From Spirosoma pollinicola (GTDB lineage: Bacteria > Bacteroidota > Bacteroidia > Cytophagales > Spirosomataceae): 64,000 bases of DNA. This document shows, piece after piece, positions 34,016 through 42,214 of the stretch. The DNA is taken from contig NZ_CP025096.1 in assembly GCF_002831565.1 (NCBI RefSeq), positions 6,253,014-6,317,013 on the forward strand. The letters run 5' to 3'. How positions within the stretch are numbered: position 1 is the first letter of the stretch; each line of letters starts with the position of its first letter. The notes beneath the pieces are model-generated. The model worked only from the letters and a program-made list of their open reading frames with translations. It searched no databases and was not told the DNA's origin. The translations under genes and the position numbers were made by a program.

Positions 34016-35113
34016 GTGAAAATCTTCTTTGACCATCAAGCATTCAGTCTTCAAAATTATGGTGGTATATCGCGCTATTTCTGTGAACTGATTAATGGAA
34101 TAAATAGCTCAGACATAAATAATGCACACCTGTCATTACTATGGTCTAATAATGCACACGTGAAAGAATATGGCTTGTCAGGACTTACCTACCCTCTTCC
34201 TGGAAAACACAGATTACTTAGCACTTCTAATAAACTATTCAACATTGTTGATGCAAGATTAAACAATTACGATATTTATCACGCAACATACTTTGATGAT
34301 TTTCTGGGTAATTTAAATACCAAGAAACCTCTCGTGACAACGTTTTATGATATGACTTATGAGCGCTTAGCTCATAAATTTTCTGACCTGTCACAGGATA
34401 AATCAATAAGTGAAAATAAAAGAAAGATAGCAAAAAGCTCTGCACATTTAATAGCTATATCAGAAAGTACAAAAAACGATATGGTAGAATTGCTGGGTGT
34501 AGCACCTGAAAAGATTAGCGTAATCTATTTGGGAAGTTCATTTGTTAATGAGGCAAATACTTCCGAAAAAGAAAGTTTCAAATCTGATAAACCCTATTTA
34601 TTATACGTAGGTAATCGTAATGGATATAAGAATTTTGAAACATTTATAAGAGCATCTTCAGGTATACTGATTAAATACGATGTAAAATTAATTTGCGCAG
34701 GCGGTGGAGTTTTTAGTTTGGAAGAACAGGATTTATTTAAATCCTTGTTTGTGTCTGACTTGGTGGAATATTCTCCAGTAAATGATAAAATATTGCCAAA
34801 ATTGTACAAAAGTGCTATATCCTTTGTATTCCCATCTTTATATGAGGGATTTGGCATACCTGTCTTGGAGGCATTTTCATGCGATTGTCCGTGTGTTGTA
34901 AGTAACACAAGCTCATTGCCGGAGGTAGCCGGAGAGGCTGCATTTTATATAGATCCACTCAGTGAAGACTCAATAGCTCATGGTATAGAGAGGGTAATAA
35001 CTGAACCTAGTTTACGGGCAGAGTTGGTGAAAAAAGGCAAAGATCGATTAAAGCAATTTTCCTGGGACAACACAGTCCGGCAAACTGTTGAGCTGTATCA
35101 GAAACTGGTTTAG
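34016..35113 (+). CDS. GT4 glycosyltransferase (mannosyl-type, GT-B fold)
   Basis: 365 residues from a GTG start at 34016. N-terminal FFDHQAFSLQNYGGISRYFCELI is typical of a group of GT4 mannosyltransferases. The C-terminal domain has PYLLYVGNRNGYKNFETFIRA (donor-side motif) and SFVFPSLYEGFGIPVLEAFSCDCPCVVSNTSSLPEVAG, the E-x7-E pattern of GT4. The product is one linkage of the repeat unit. It is convergent with the next gene, a minus-strand GT2, with 23 nt between stops. Confidence 0.88.
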   Translation: MKIFFDHQAFSLQNYGGISRYFCELINGINSSDINNAHLSLLWSNNAHVKEYGLSGLTYPLPGKHRLLSTSNKLFNIVDARLNNYDIYHATYFDDFLGNLNTKKPLVTTFYDMTYERLAHKFSDLSQDKSISENKRKIAKSSAHLIAISESTKNDMVELLGVAPEKISVIYLGSSFVNEANTSEKESFKSDKPYLLYVGNRNGYKNFETFIRASSGILIKYDVKLICAGGGVFSLEEQDLFKSLFVSDLVEYSPVNDKILPKLYKSAISFVFPSLYEGFGIPVLEAFSCDCPCVVSNTSSLPEVAGEAAFYIDPLSEDSIAHGIERVITEPSLRAELVKKGKDRLKQFSWDNTVRQTVELYQKLV

Positions 35114-35136
35114 AATTGACGGAGAATTAATAGAAT

Positions 35137-35925
35137 CTAAATATTGAATTTAATACGAACCTTATCAACAACCGCTAATGTACGAGCCTTCCACAGCGGA
35201 AGAATATTATTTTTAGCTTTTGCTCTATACGTTTCATCTATAGCTTTTTTCAATTGACTGGCACTGACTCCACCAGTTCGCATACGAACGGTTGCTACAG
35301 GCACAAAATCAGCTTTCAAATTCTCCTTTGCACGTAGGAGCAGCTCGTAATCTCCAGATATTTTGTACGTGCTGTCAAAGTAACCATATGTCTCAAACAG
35401 GCTTCTGGCATGAAAACATCCTACATGGCCTGTCGTCATATTGATTTTGAACTCTTGCCATTTCCACATGCTGCCTATAGTACGTATAGGCGCCAGTTCT
35501 TCAGTAACCAGTTCAATATATGAGGAAAGAAAATCAAGTCGATGGCTATTCTGATGCAACAGGATATGATTTATATAGGATTCGAACGCGTATTCATATA
35601 GAACATCATCTGCCCCTACAAAAGTGAACCAGCTGCCGGTTGCTACAGCTATACCTTTATTCCAGGCATCGTAAATGCCCTGATCAGGTTCGCTTACCCA
35701 GTAATTTACTTTGGTTCCATAAGATTCAATAATCGACGTAGACTTGTCTTTGGATAAGCCATCTATAATGATTAACTCAAAATTCCCGTAACTTTGTGAC
35801 AATATGCTCGAAATACACTGTTCAAGGTATTTTTCGGCATTATATACAGCAACAATTACACTAATTCGTGGCCCTATTCCACTTTGCATGTCGTGGCGCT
35901 GAAGCTGATTATAAACGATAGACAT
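35137..35925 (-). CDS. GT2 glycosyltransferase (WcaE-like), the only minus-strand gene of the core locus
   Basis: 262 residues from the ATG at 35925; a longer frame to 35994 would add a hydrophobic N-terminus but overlaps the promoter and the divergent gene. GT-A fold: ISVIVAVYNAEKYLEQCISSIL, FELIIIDGLSKDKS, SEPDQGIYDAWNKGI and the DxD-type GADD (about residue 112). This is the WcaE/colanic-type subgroup. It is homologous to the divergent GT2 gene at 35973. Transcription opposes all neighbouring genes, which splits the locus into two plus-strand segments. Confidence 0.85.
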   Translation of the reverse strand: MSIVYNQLQRHDMQSGIGPRISVIVAVYNAEKYLEQCISSILSQSYGNFELIIIDGLSKDKSTSIIESYGTKVNYWVSEPDQGIYDAWNKGIAVATGSWFTFVGADDVLYEYAFESYINHILLHQNSHRLDFLSSYIELVTEELAPIRTIGSMWKWQEFKINMTTGHVGCFHARSLFETYGYFDSTYKISGDYELLLRAKENLKADFVPVATVRMRTGGVSASQLKKAIDETYRAKAKNNILPLWKARTLAVVDKVRIKFNI

Positions 35926-35950
35926 AATCACTGAGAAGAGAAAAAAAACA

Positions 35951-35978
35951 CAAATGTATAATAGGAAATTCGATGCAA
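35951..35978 (-). promoter_or_regulatory. Promoter of the minus-strand GT2 gene
   Basis: On the minus strand TACATTTG (35958-35951) fits the -7 box, and TTG (35978-35976) at 17 nt fits the -33 element. The start would be near 35944 with a leader of about 19 nt to the ATG at 35925. The -33 element overlaps the start of the divergent gene. Confidence 0.6.
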
Positions 35979-36725
35979 TTGGCAAAAGAAACAAGTAAAC
36001 CGCTTATATCCATCATTGTACCGGTATTTAATGCTGTTATTTGTCTCGAAGCAGCTCTTGAAAGTATCGTAAATCAAAACTACAGTAATTATGAACTCAT
36101 TATTATAGATGGTGGCAGTACCGATGGATCATTGACTGTAATTGAAAAATTTAAGGATAAAATTAAACTATGCATCAGCGAGGTAGATAGCGGTATTTAT
36201 GATGCTATGAATAAAGGAATTGATAGAGCTGAAGGGGAGTGGTTGTATTTTCTAGGTTCTGACGATGAATTAAGTCCTGACATTTTGGAAAAGATAGTCC
36301 CATTTCTAAACGATAAATACAAGATAGTTTTTGGCGACGTAGTTTTTGACAATGGTTATCGAATGCAATCTTTTTTAGGTTATAGAACTCTACTGCAGAA
36401 TACACTACATCATCAAGGAGCATTTTACAGCAGAGAAAATTTCACCTCTTTTAGATACGACAACTCCTTGAAGATATTGGCCGATTATGAATTAAACCTT
36501 ATTAATTATGTAAAAAAACTTCCTGTATTACACATCCCTGCTATAATTGCTCGTTGTAATTCTGGAGGTACCAGCAGTCAATTATCCCAGTCACTTTTCG
36601 AGACGAACATGGTTAGGAAACGCCATGTTGATGGCAAGCTAAAAAATTTATTACTAACCTTATCATTAAACTTATACTATACACAAAAAATGATAAGACG
36701 AGTTTTGTATGGCCACAAAGTATAA
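35973..36725 (+). CDS. GT2 glycosyltransferase (WcaE-like)
   Basis: 250 residues. GT-A fold: ISIIVPVFNAVICLEAALESIV, YELIIIDGGSTDGS, SEVDSGIYDAMNKGI and GSDDEL with the DxD (about 91-93). The C-terminal part has LHHQGAFYSRENF and ILADYELNL. It is a paralogue of the divergent gene at 35137-35925, and the two together look like an inverted duplication that later diverged. It begins a new plus-strand run, but its own promoter is not obvious in the 47 nt available. Confidence 0.87.
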   Translation: MQLAKETSKPLISIIVPVFNAVICLEAALESIVNQNYSNYELIIIDGGSTDGSLTVIEKFKDKIKLCISEVDSGIYDAMNKGIDRAEGEWLYFLGSDDELSPDILEKIVPFLNDKYKIVFGDVVFDNGYRMQSFLGYRTLLQNTLHHQGAFYSRENFTSFRYDNSLKILADYELNLINYVKKLPVLHIPAIIARCNSGGTSSQLSQSLFETNMVRKRHVDGKLKNLLLTLSLNLYYTQKMIRRVLYGHKV

Positions 36726-36773
36726 CTCATATTAAGTAGTATTTTATATTAGCGAGCACGAGACCCATTTATA

Positions 36774-37640
36774 ATGAGTGCATCAAAGCGAATTGATTTA
36801 ACTGACATTGCAGGCGTTGTCGTTTTATATAACCCGGATGATCAGTTTTTTGAAAATATTAAAACTTATTTACATCAGGTTGATAAGTTATACGTTGTTG
36901 ATAACTCTGACAAGCCAGCAATAAATGTAAGCCAGTACATTGGTCAGATATCTAAAATACACTATATCAACAATGAGGATAACAAAGGCGTAGCATATGC
37001 TTTAAACGTGGCTGCTCAAGCTGCTATAAAAGATGGATATTCTCATTTACTTACAATGGATGATGATAGTAAAGCTCCTGTTGATATGGTAGAGAGTATG
37101 ATTAGTTTTCATAATAAATACCCATATTCTAACAAACTTGGAATTATTTCTGTATCACATAGTAAACCATTGAAACATGTAGAGTATAAAAAAGTTCTTT
37201 TTACAATGACATCTGGTAACATAGTTAATTTACATGCTTATCAGAAGGTAGGTGCTTACAATGAAAAGCTATTCATAGATCATGTTGACCATGAATTTGG
37301 AATAAGGCTTAACCTATTGGACTATGAGATAATTGAAATTGCTGACGTTAAACTTAATCATAGACTGGGTACAAGTAAAAGTATTTACTTGCTTGGCTAT
37401 AAATATAATTTTGTTTCGCACAGTCCACTGAGGTTGTATTATTTTACTAGAAATGGACTTTACATAATCAATAGTTATGTATTTTCTGCTCCTTTTTTTT
37501 GTATGAAAATCTTGAAGTTGGTAATAATTGAATCACTAAAGTCCTTTTTACTAGATGATGATAAAAAAAATAGATTCATCTATCTAATTAAGGCTATAAG
37601 GGATGCACTATCTAAGAATTTGGGAAAGATAAATGTGTGA
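36774..37640 (+). CDS. GT2 glycosyltransferase (rhamnosyltransferase-type)
   Basis: 288 residues. N-terminal DIAGVVVLYNPDDQFFENIKTY and KLYVVDNSDKP match the RfbF/rhamnosyltransferase subgroup. GVAYALNVAAQAAIKDGYSHLLTMDDDSKAP holds the DDD metal site (about 97-99). GNIVNLHAYQKVGAYNEKLFIDHVDHEFGIRL is the conserved acceptor segment, typical of dTDP- or GDP-6-deoxyhexose transferases. A hydrophobic patch near residues 215-250 may contact the membrane. It precedes the Wzy gene by 26 nt. Confidence 0.85.
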   Translation: MSASKRIDLTDIAGVVVLYNPDDQFFENIKTYLHQVDKLYVVDNSDKPAINVSQYIGQISKIHYINNEDNKGVAYALNVAAQAAIKDGYSHLLTMDDDSKAPVDMVESMISFHNKYPYSNKLGIISVSHSKPLKHVEYKKVLFTMTSGNIVNLHAYQKVGAYNEKLFIDHVDHEFGIRLNLLDYEIIEIADVKLNHRLGTSKSIYLLGYKYNFVSHSPLRLYYFTRNGLYIINSYVFSAPFFCMKILKLVIIESLKSFLLDDDKKNRFIYLIKAIRDALSKNLGKINV

Positions 37641-37666
37641 ATCTTTACCTTTCTTATATCTGATTT

Positions 37667-38875
37667 ATGATAAATATAAAATTTTTAGGGAATCCCTTCT
37701 ATTGTTACTCTTTGGGTTTCAGCTTTGTATTGTTTGTTTATACATGGAGCTGGTCTTACTTATATCCTAAACTTGATTTAAATATTTTAATATTTATTGT
37801 ACTAAGCATTCTAATATCCGTAGCTTTAGGTAGAGTTTTTCAGAAAAGATTTAAATACTCAGATATAAAGGTAAGCTCGTATAATTTATTGTTTACATCA
37901 TTGATTGTGCTAGGATATATTTGCGAGTTTATTTATAATGGCGGTATTCCACTTATTATGATTTTTAGTGGAGAAGCACACTCACATTATGACTTTGGTA
38001 TTCCCACATTTCATGTGTTTCTTCAAACAGTATCACCTTTTTACACTGTGTACTTATATCATCAGTATGTTAGTAATAAAAATAAGTTGCTTTTATTTTA
38101 TTTAATAATATTATTTGTTGTAAGTATCTTAGTTGTAAATAGAGGTTCAACATTAATGACACTTATGTCTTGCTTTGTTATTTATAGTCAAAAGAAAGCT
38201 TACATTACTTACAGAGCATTTGCCAAACTTACCATATTATTATTCTTTGTGTTTTATATGTTTGGGTTCATTGGTTTTGCTAGATCATTCAAAGACCACG
38301 AAGATTACCTTTTTGAGATAGCAGAGGCAAAGGAAGAATTTAGAGATAGCTTCATTCCTGGCGAATATTTTTGGTTTTACTTGTACGCATCTTCCCCATT
38401 GGCCAACTTTCAAAATGCAGTTAATGACGCAGTCTATATCAGGTACAATCTATTTACATTTATTGGCAGTGAATTAATACCTGATTTTATAACCAAGAGG
38501 ATTATTGATCCTAAAGATGATCCAGACAAAAATGAGAGTGGAAAATATCTTATTGCAAGTTTTTTGACAGTTGGTAGTATGTACTATGATCCATTTAGGC
38601 GAATGGGATGGGTCGGTGTCATTTTGATATTTTCGACGCTAATGGGTATTATGACCTTATTCTCTTTTTTGATTAAACAGAACAAGCCCTACTTTTCTAC
38701 GACAGTATCGATACTGTGTACTATAGGTTTATTCAGTACATTTGATAATATGATAAGATTTACAGGTTTAAGCTTTCAGTTAATTTATCCTCTTATTTTC
38801 GGATATTTTGGTCGATATTATTTTAGGATAAAAAAAGTGAAATTAGTTCTCCCTAAAATCACTTTAAAATATTGA
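37667..38875 (+). CDS. O-antigen/capsule repeat-unit polymerase (Wzy-like)
   Basis: 402 residues with about 11-12 membrane segments and the long periplasmic loop typical of Wzy (between about 190 and 300, with the charged stretch FAEAKEEFRDSFIPGEYFW-like). The NRGSTLMTLMSCFVIYSQ segment is seen in the oligosaccharide repeat unit polymerase family. Wzy proteins share little sequence, so the call rests on topology and on the position between glycosyltransferases and with Wzx present. It joins repeat units in the periplasm. Among the most AT-rich genes in the window. Confidence 0.75.
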   Translation: MINIKFLGNPFYCYSLGFSFVLFVYTWSWSYLYPKLDLNILIFIVLSILISVALGRVFQKRFKYSDIKVSSYNLLFTSLIVLGYICEFIYNGGIPLIMIFSGEAHSHYDFGIPTFHVFLQTVSPFYTVYLYHQYVSNKNKLLLFYLIILFVVSILVVNRGSTLMTLMSCFVIYSQKKAYITYRAFAKLTILLFFVFYMFGFIGFARSFKDHEDYLFEIAEAKEEFRDSFIPGEYFWFYLYASSPLANFQNAVNDAVYIRYNLFTFIGSELIPDFITKRIIDPKDDPDKNESGKYLIASFLTVGSMYYDPFRRMGWVGVILIFSTLMGIMTLFSFLIKQNKPYFSTTVSILCTIGLFSTFDNMIRFTGLSFQLIYPLIFGYFGRYYFRIKKVKLVLPKITLKY

Positions 38876-38885
38876 TATCACAAAA

Positions 38886-39587
38886 ATGAGTGTAAGCGTA
38901 TGCATTGCCACGTACAATGGAGCTGAATTTATTGGGCGTCAGCTTAAATCAATATTGTTACAGTTGGGAGAAGAGGATGAAGTCATTATATCAGATGATA
39001 ATTCTACTGATAATACGTGGCAAATAATTGAAGGAATAGGAGATTCCAGAGTTAGGATTATCCTGAACAAGGGACGAAAAGGCCCGATCAGTAATTTTGA
39101 AAATGCGCTTAAATTTGCAACTAGAGATATTATATTTCTATCAGATCAAGATGATGAGTGGCTATCTAATAAAGTGGGTGATTCTGTTAACATTCTAAAG
39201 GAATTTGATTTAGTTTTATCCGATTGCAGAATTGTTAATAAAGATGGTTACGTTGTTCATGAATCTTTTTTTCATATTAGGAATAGTCAGCCGGGGTTCT
39301 GGCATAATGTGTACAGAAATTCCTATAACGGGTGCTGCATGGCTTTCAGACGTGAGGTTTTAGACTACGTACTGCCCTTACCTCATTCAATTCATATGCA
39401 TGACTGGTGGATCGGTTTGTTGGTAGAGGTAAAAGGTAAAGTTTGTTTTTACCCTAAGCCTTTAATAAATTATACACGTCATGGAGGAAATTTATCGCCC
39501 ACAAGTGAGACTGGTTATGGCCTTTCTGATAGAATTTTAAATCGCATTACATTATTAATTAATATTTCAATTCGCTTATTAAGTTAA
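38886..39587 (+). CDS. GT2 glycosyltransferase
   Basis: 233 residues. GT-A fold: VSVCIATYNGAEFIGRQLKSIL, DEVIISDDNSTDNTWQII, and SDQDDEWLSNKVGD with the QDD metal motif (about 84-87). A Cys- and Trp-rich tail has CCMAFRREVLDYVLPLPHSIHMHDWWIG, a common acceptor-binding segment of this subgroup. Short for the family but complete. It starts 10 nt after the Wzy gene stop; the next GT begins 24 nt after its stop. Confidence 0.87.
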   Translation: MSVSVCIATYNGAEFIGRQLKSILLQLGEEDEVIISDDNSTDNTWQIIEGIGDSRVRIILNKGRKGPISNFENALKFATRDIIFLSDQDDEWLSNKVGDSVNILKEFDLVLSDCRIVNKDGYVVHESFFHIRNSQPGFWHNVYRNSYNGCCMAFRREVLDYVLPLPHSIHMHDWWIGLLVEVKGKVCFYPKPLINYTRHGGNLSPTSETGYGLSDRILNRITLLINISIRLLS

Positions 39588-39611
39588 TGTAATCATAATA
39601 TTGATTTGTAA

Positions 39612-40520
39612 ATGATTTCTGTCGTTATTCCAACATACAATGCTATTTCTTACTTGCCAAAGTTATTGCAGAAGCTAGGTCAGCAAACATTAGCACATGA
39701 ATTAATTATAATTGATTCTGGGTCCACTGACGGTACAAAGGAGTTGTTAAATGGTACTAAGGCAACTTTAGTCAATATAGATCAAGCATCATTTAATCAT
39801 GGATCTACACGAAATCTCGGCTTGAATATTGCTCAAAGAGATATCGTATTGTTTATGACACAAGATGCATTACCTGTCACTTCTAATACATTTGAATTAT
39901 TAGTAAACATGTTGTGTAGCAGTGATAATATAGCAATGGCTTATGGAAGACAATTACCCTATGCTGAAACAAAAATTTTTGGTAGATTTGCTAGGATGAC
40001 TAATTATCCTGGAACAAGTTTGATAAAAGATAAATCTTTGATCTCAAAATTGGGCATTAAAACTTGTTCATGCTCTAACTCTTTTGCCGCTTATAAAAAA
40101 GATGCTTTAAAATCTGTTGGTGAATTCCCTGACGATACTATACTTGGTGAAGATGTTTCTGTAGCAGCTCGCATGATTCTTAGAGGGCTTTCCATTGCTT
40201 ATTGTGCAGAAGCTGAAGTATTCCATTCACATGATTATTCGATAACGGAAGAATTTAAGCGATATTTTGATATTGGCGTGTTTCATAACGAACAAAAGGA
40301 AGTTTTAAAAGAGTTTTCACAAGCAGAATCTGAAGGAATTAAGTATGTTCGACAAGAAATACAATTTTTAAGAGAGAATGGCCACTCTACACTAATAATG
40401 GAACAAGTCATTCGTACTTTAGCCAAATATATTGGTTATCGGCTTGGTCGCTTAGAAGCATATATACCTGTCAATTTAAAGAGTAGAATAAGTATGCATA
40501 AATCGTTCTGGTTACGGTAA
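39612..40520 (+). CDS. GT2 glycosyltransferase (rhamnosyltransferase-type)
   Basis: 302 residues. ISVVIPTYNAISYLPKLLQKL, HELIIIDSGSTDGTKELL, ASFNHGSTRNLGLNIAQRD and LFMTQDALP (about 77-85) form the GT-A donor site typical of rhamnosyltransferases. TILGEDVSVAARMILRG carries the ED pair that often acts as catalytic base, followed by AEVFHSHDYSITEEFKRYFDIGVFH. The family start and end are both present. It is the last transferase of the AT-rich core; the beta-helix protein follows after 55 nt. Confidence 0.87.
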   Translation: MISVVIPTYNAISYLPKLLQKLGQQTLAHELIIIDSGSTDGTKELLNGTKATLVNIDQASFNHGSTRNLGLNIAQRDIVLFMTQDALPVTSNTFELLVNMLCSSDNIAMAYGRQLPYAETKIFGRFARMTNYPGTSLIKDKSLISKLGIKTCSCSNSFAAYKKDALKSVGEFPDDTILGEDVSVAARMILRGLSIAYCAEAEVFHSHDYSITEEFKRYFDIGVFHNEQKEVLKEFSQAESEGIKYVRQEIQFLRENGHSTLIMEQVIRTLAKYIGYRLGRLEAYIPVNLKSRISMHKSFWLR

Positions 40521-40575
40521 TTTATTTATTGTATGCCTATACTCTTTACTGAACACTATATTAATTAAATAAGCT

Positions 40576-42042
40576 ATGTATAAGGGATTGATTATTAACT
40601 TAATTTTATTCAATTTTTCTTTAATTTATTTACCAGTTAGTGGTTTAAATACAAAAGATAATTTTTTTGTATATAATTCTTCTTATCTGAGTTTTTCGGA
40701 TATTTATTTTAAATTCAATTCAAATGGCCCACCTTTAAAGAAAGCAAATGTATTGCGAATGTCTTTAGAGCAGTTTGGCGCCAAAGGCGATGGCTTGAGT
40801 GATGATACGGAGGCCATCAGCAGAGCGTTAAATTCCAATGTGTTAGAAATCTATAACCAAAAGCAGAAGGCACACTATAAAATATCTGATCGAATTGTTA
40901 TAGACAAGATTAAGCGAAAGAGATTAGTGATAAAAAATGCTAAATTTCTTAATGCGGATATTTCAAAACCATCATTCTATTTTCAAAACTGTTCGAATGT
41001 AGAAATTACTGGCGGTGACTTCGGATATGCTACTATGCCAGTTAAAAATGGTGATGGTAGCCAACATGTTATTCAATTCGATGGATGCCAGAACGTGGTG
41101 GTAAGGAAAATTCATATAGTTAATTCGCCAGAAATGGGGATTGCCATTACCAATAGTAACAAAGTTACTATACGTGATTCGTTTATTGAGCATACTTTCC
41201 GAGATGGGACATACTCACATTACTCAGCAAATGTCAAGTATTTGTATAACAGATATAGATATATTAAGGATGACGCGATGTCATTTCACGATTATGGCAT
41301 CCCCCAACAGAAGAAACAGTTGTCTAAGTTCGGATATTCTCAGGCAAGCAATTTTGTTGCCCAAGGTAACGTAGTTGAAAATGCTTATCAAGGTCTAGGT
41401 TCTATAGGTGCATTTAATGTTTCTATTTTAAATAATAATTTTAAAAACTCTGTAATTGCTGGTATTTCAGTATTTAATGCACAAGACATGTATCCTGGTG
41501 GGACGGCTTTAGTTAATAAAGTTAGAATTGAGGGTAATATTATTACAAATTCATGTAATACTTTAAATATTAACGGCCTCGATTTGTCCAATTTTGGGCA
41601 AGCTTCTACTGGCAGAGCAGCTATTTGTTTACTTTCTTTAGGTGCAAAAAATCAGCTCAATCAAGGGGAGACTAAGCGTTTGTCAAATATCACTGTATCA
41701 GGAAATACTGTAAACCGTTCAGGTGCGAACGGCTTTTTTGCCAACTTGGTAGATAAGTTATACTTAACAAATAACAAGTTTATTAATTGCTCTGGGTCCA
41801 TTCCAGCACAAAGCCTTAATGGAGATGTAGTTGAGATTTGGAATTGCACAGGGCTTTGGGCAAATTTTAACTCCGTTATCGATTCCCGCTCTAAAATATT
41901 ACATCAACATGGGTATTCTTTTAACAATGTAGCTGGACAAACAGGAAATTGGAACGTAAAGGGTACTGTTGGTGAAGAGAAATCTTTGGACAAATTGTCA
42001 ATCTTGAAAATTATTCCCATGAAAAATAGTGCGAAACAGTAA
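40576..42042 (+). CDS. Secreted right-handed beta-helix protein (pectate-lyase-3-like)
   Basis: 488 residues. Signal peptide about 1-25 (MYKGLIINLILFNFSLIYLP). After it, SLEQFGAKGDGLSDDTEAISRAL (about 60-82) is the standard start of the pectate_lyase_3/GH28 beta-helix family. Then come many short beta-helix rungs with hydrophobic-Asn patterns (NVEITGGDFG, NVVVRKIHIVN, VTIRDSFIEH, VSILNNNFKNSVI). It has a family-like D-containing site, but I cannot assign catalytic residues. Inside the polysaccharide locus it could be a lyase, hydrolase, epimerase or acetyl-modifying enzyme for the polymer. No T9SS domain is seen. Confidence 0.75.
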   Translation: MYKGLIINLILFNFSLIYLPVSGLNTKDNFFVYNSSYLSFSDIYFKFNSNGPPLKKANVLRMSLEQFGAKGDGLSDDTEAISRALNSNVLEIYNQKQKAHYKISDRIVIDKIKRKRLVIKNAKFLNADISKPSFYFQNCSNVEITGGDFGYATMPVKNGDGSQHVIQFDGCQNVVVRKIHIVNSPEMGIAITNSNKVTIRDSFIEHTFRDGTYSHYSANVKYLYNRYRYIKDDAMSFHDYGIPQQKKQLSKFGYSQASNFVAQGNVVENAYQGLGSIGAFNVSILNNNFKNSVIAGISVFNAQDMYPGGTALVNKVRIEGNIITNSCNTLNINGLDLSNFGQASTGRAAICLLSLGAKNQLNQGETKRLSNITVSGNTVNRSGANGFFANLVDKLYLTNNKFINCSGSIPAQSLNGDVVEIWNCTGLWANFNSVIDSRSKILHQHGYSFNNVAGQTGNWNVKGTVGEEKSLDKLSILKIIPMKNSAKQ

Positions 42043-42117
42043 ATTTATTGGATATTTGGATGTTAGTGATGAATATTTAGTTATCAATTAAAGCGTTATA
42101 TTAACTAGTTGTGGCAT

Positions 42118-42125
42118 TATTTTTG
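42118..42125 (+). promoter_or_regulatory. Possible -7 box upstream of the repeat protein
   Basis: TATTTTTG matches TAnnTTTG about 90 nt before the ATG at 42215. A matching -33 element is not clear. It is the only candidate in the 172-nt gap, which marks the 3' end of the AT-rich core. Confidence 0.35.
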
Positions 42126-42214
42126 CTTCTTCCACGATTGTAACGTTATTATATATTCATTACGGTTAAGATTTAGAAAAAAACTTAAGATAAACCATCA
42201 TTCTTTTATATGTC

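Noticed and set aside
35114..35994. Invertible DNA segment carrying the minus-strand GT2 gene
   Set aside because: I looked for inverted repeats at both ends and saw only short matches such as GAATTT; no recombinase gene is nearby.
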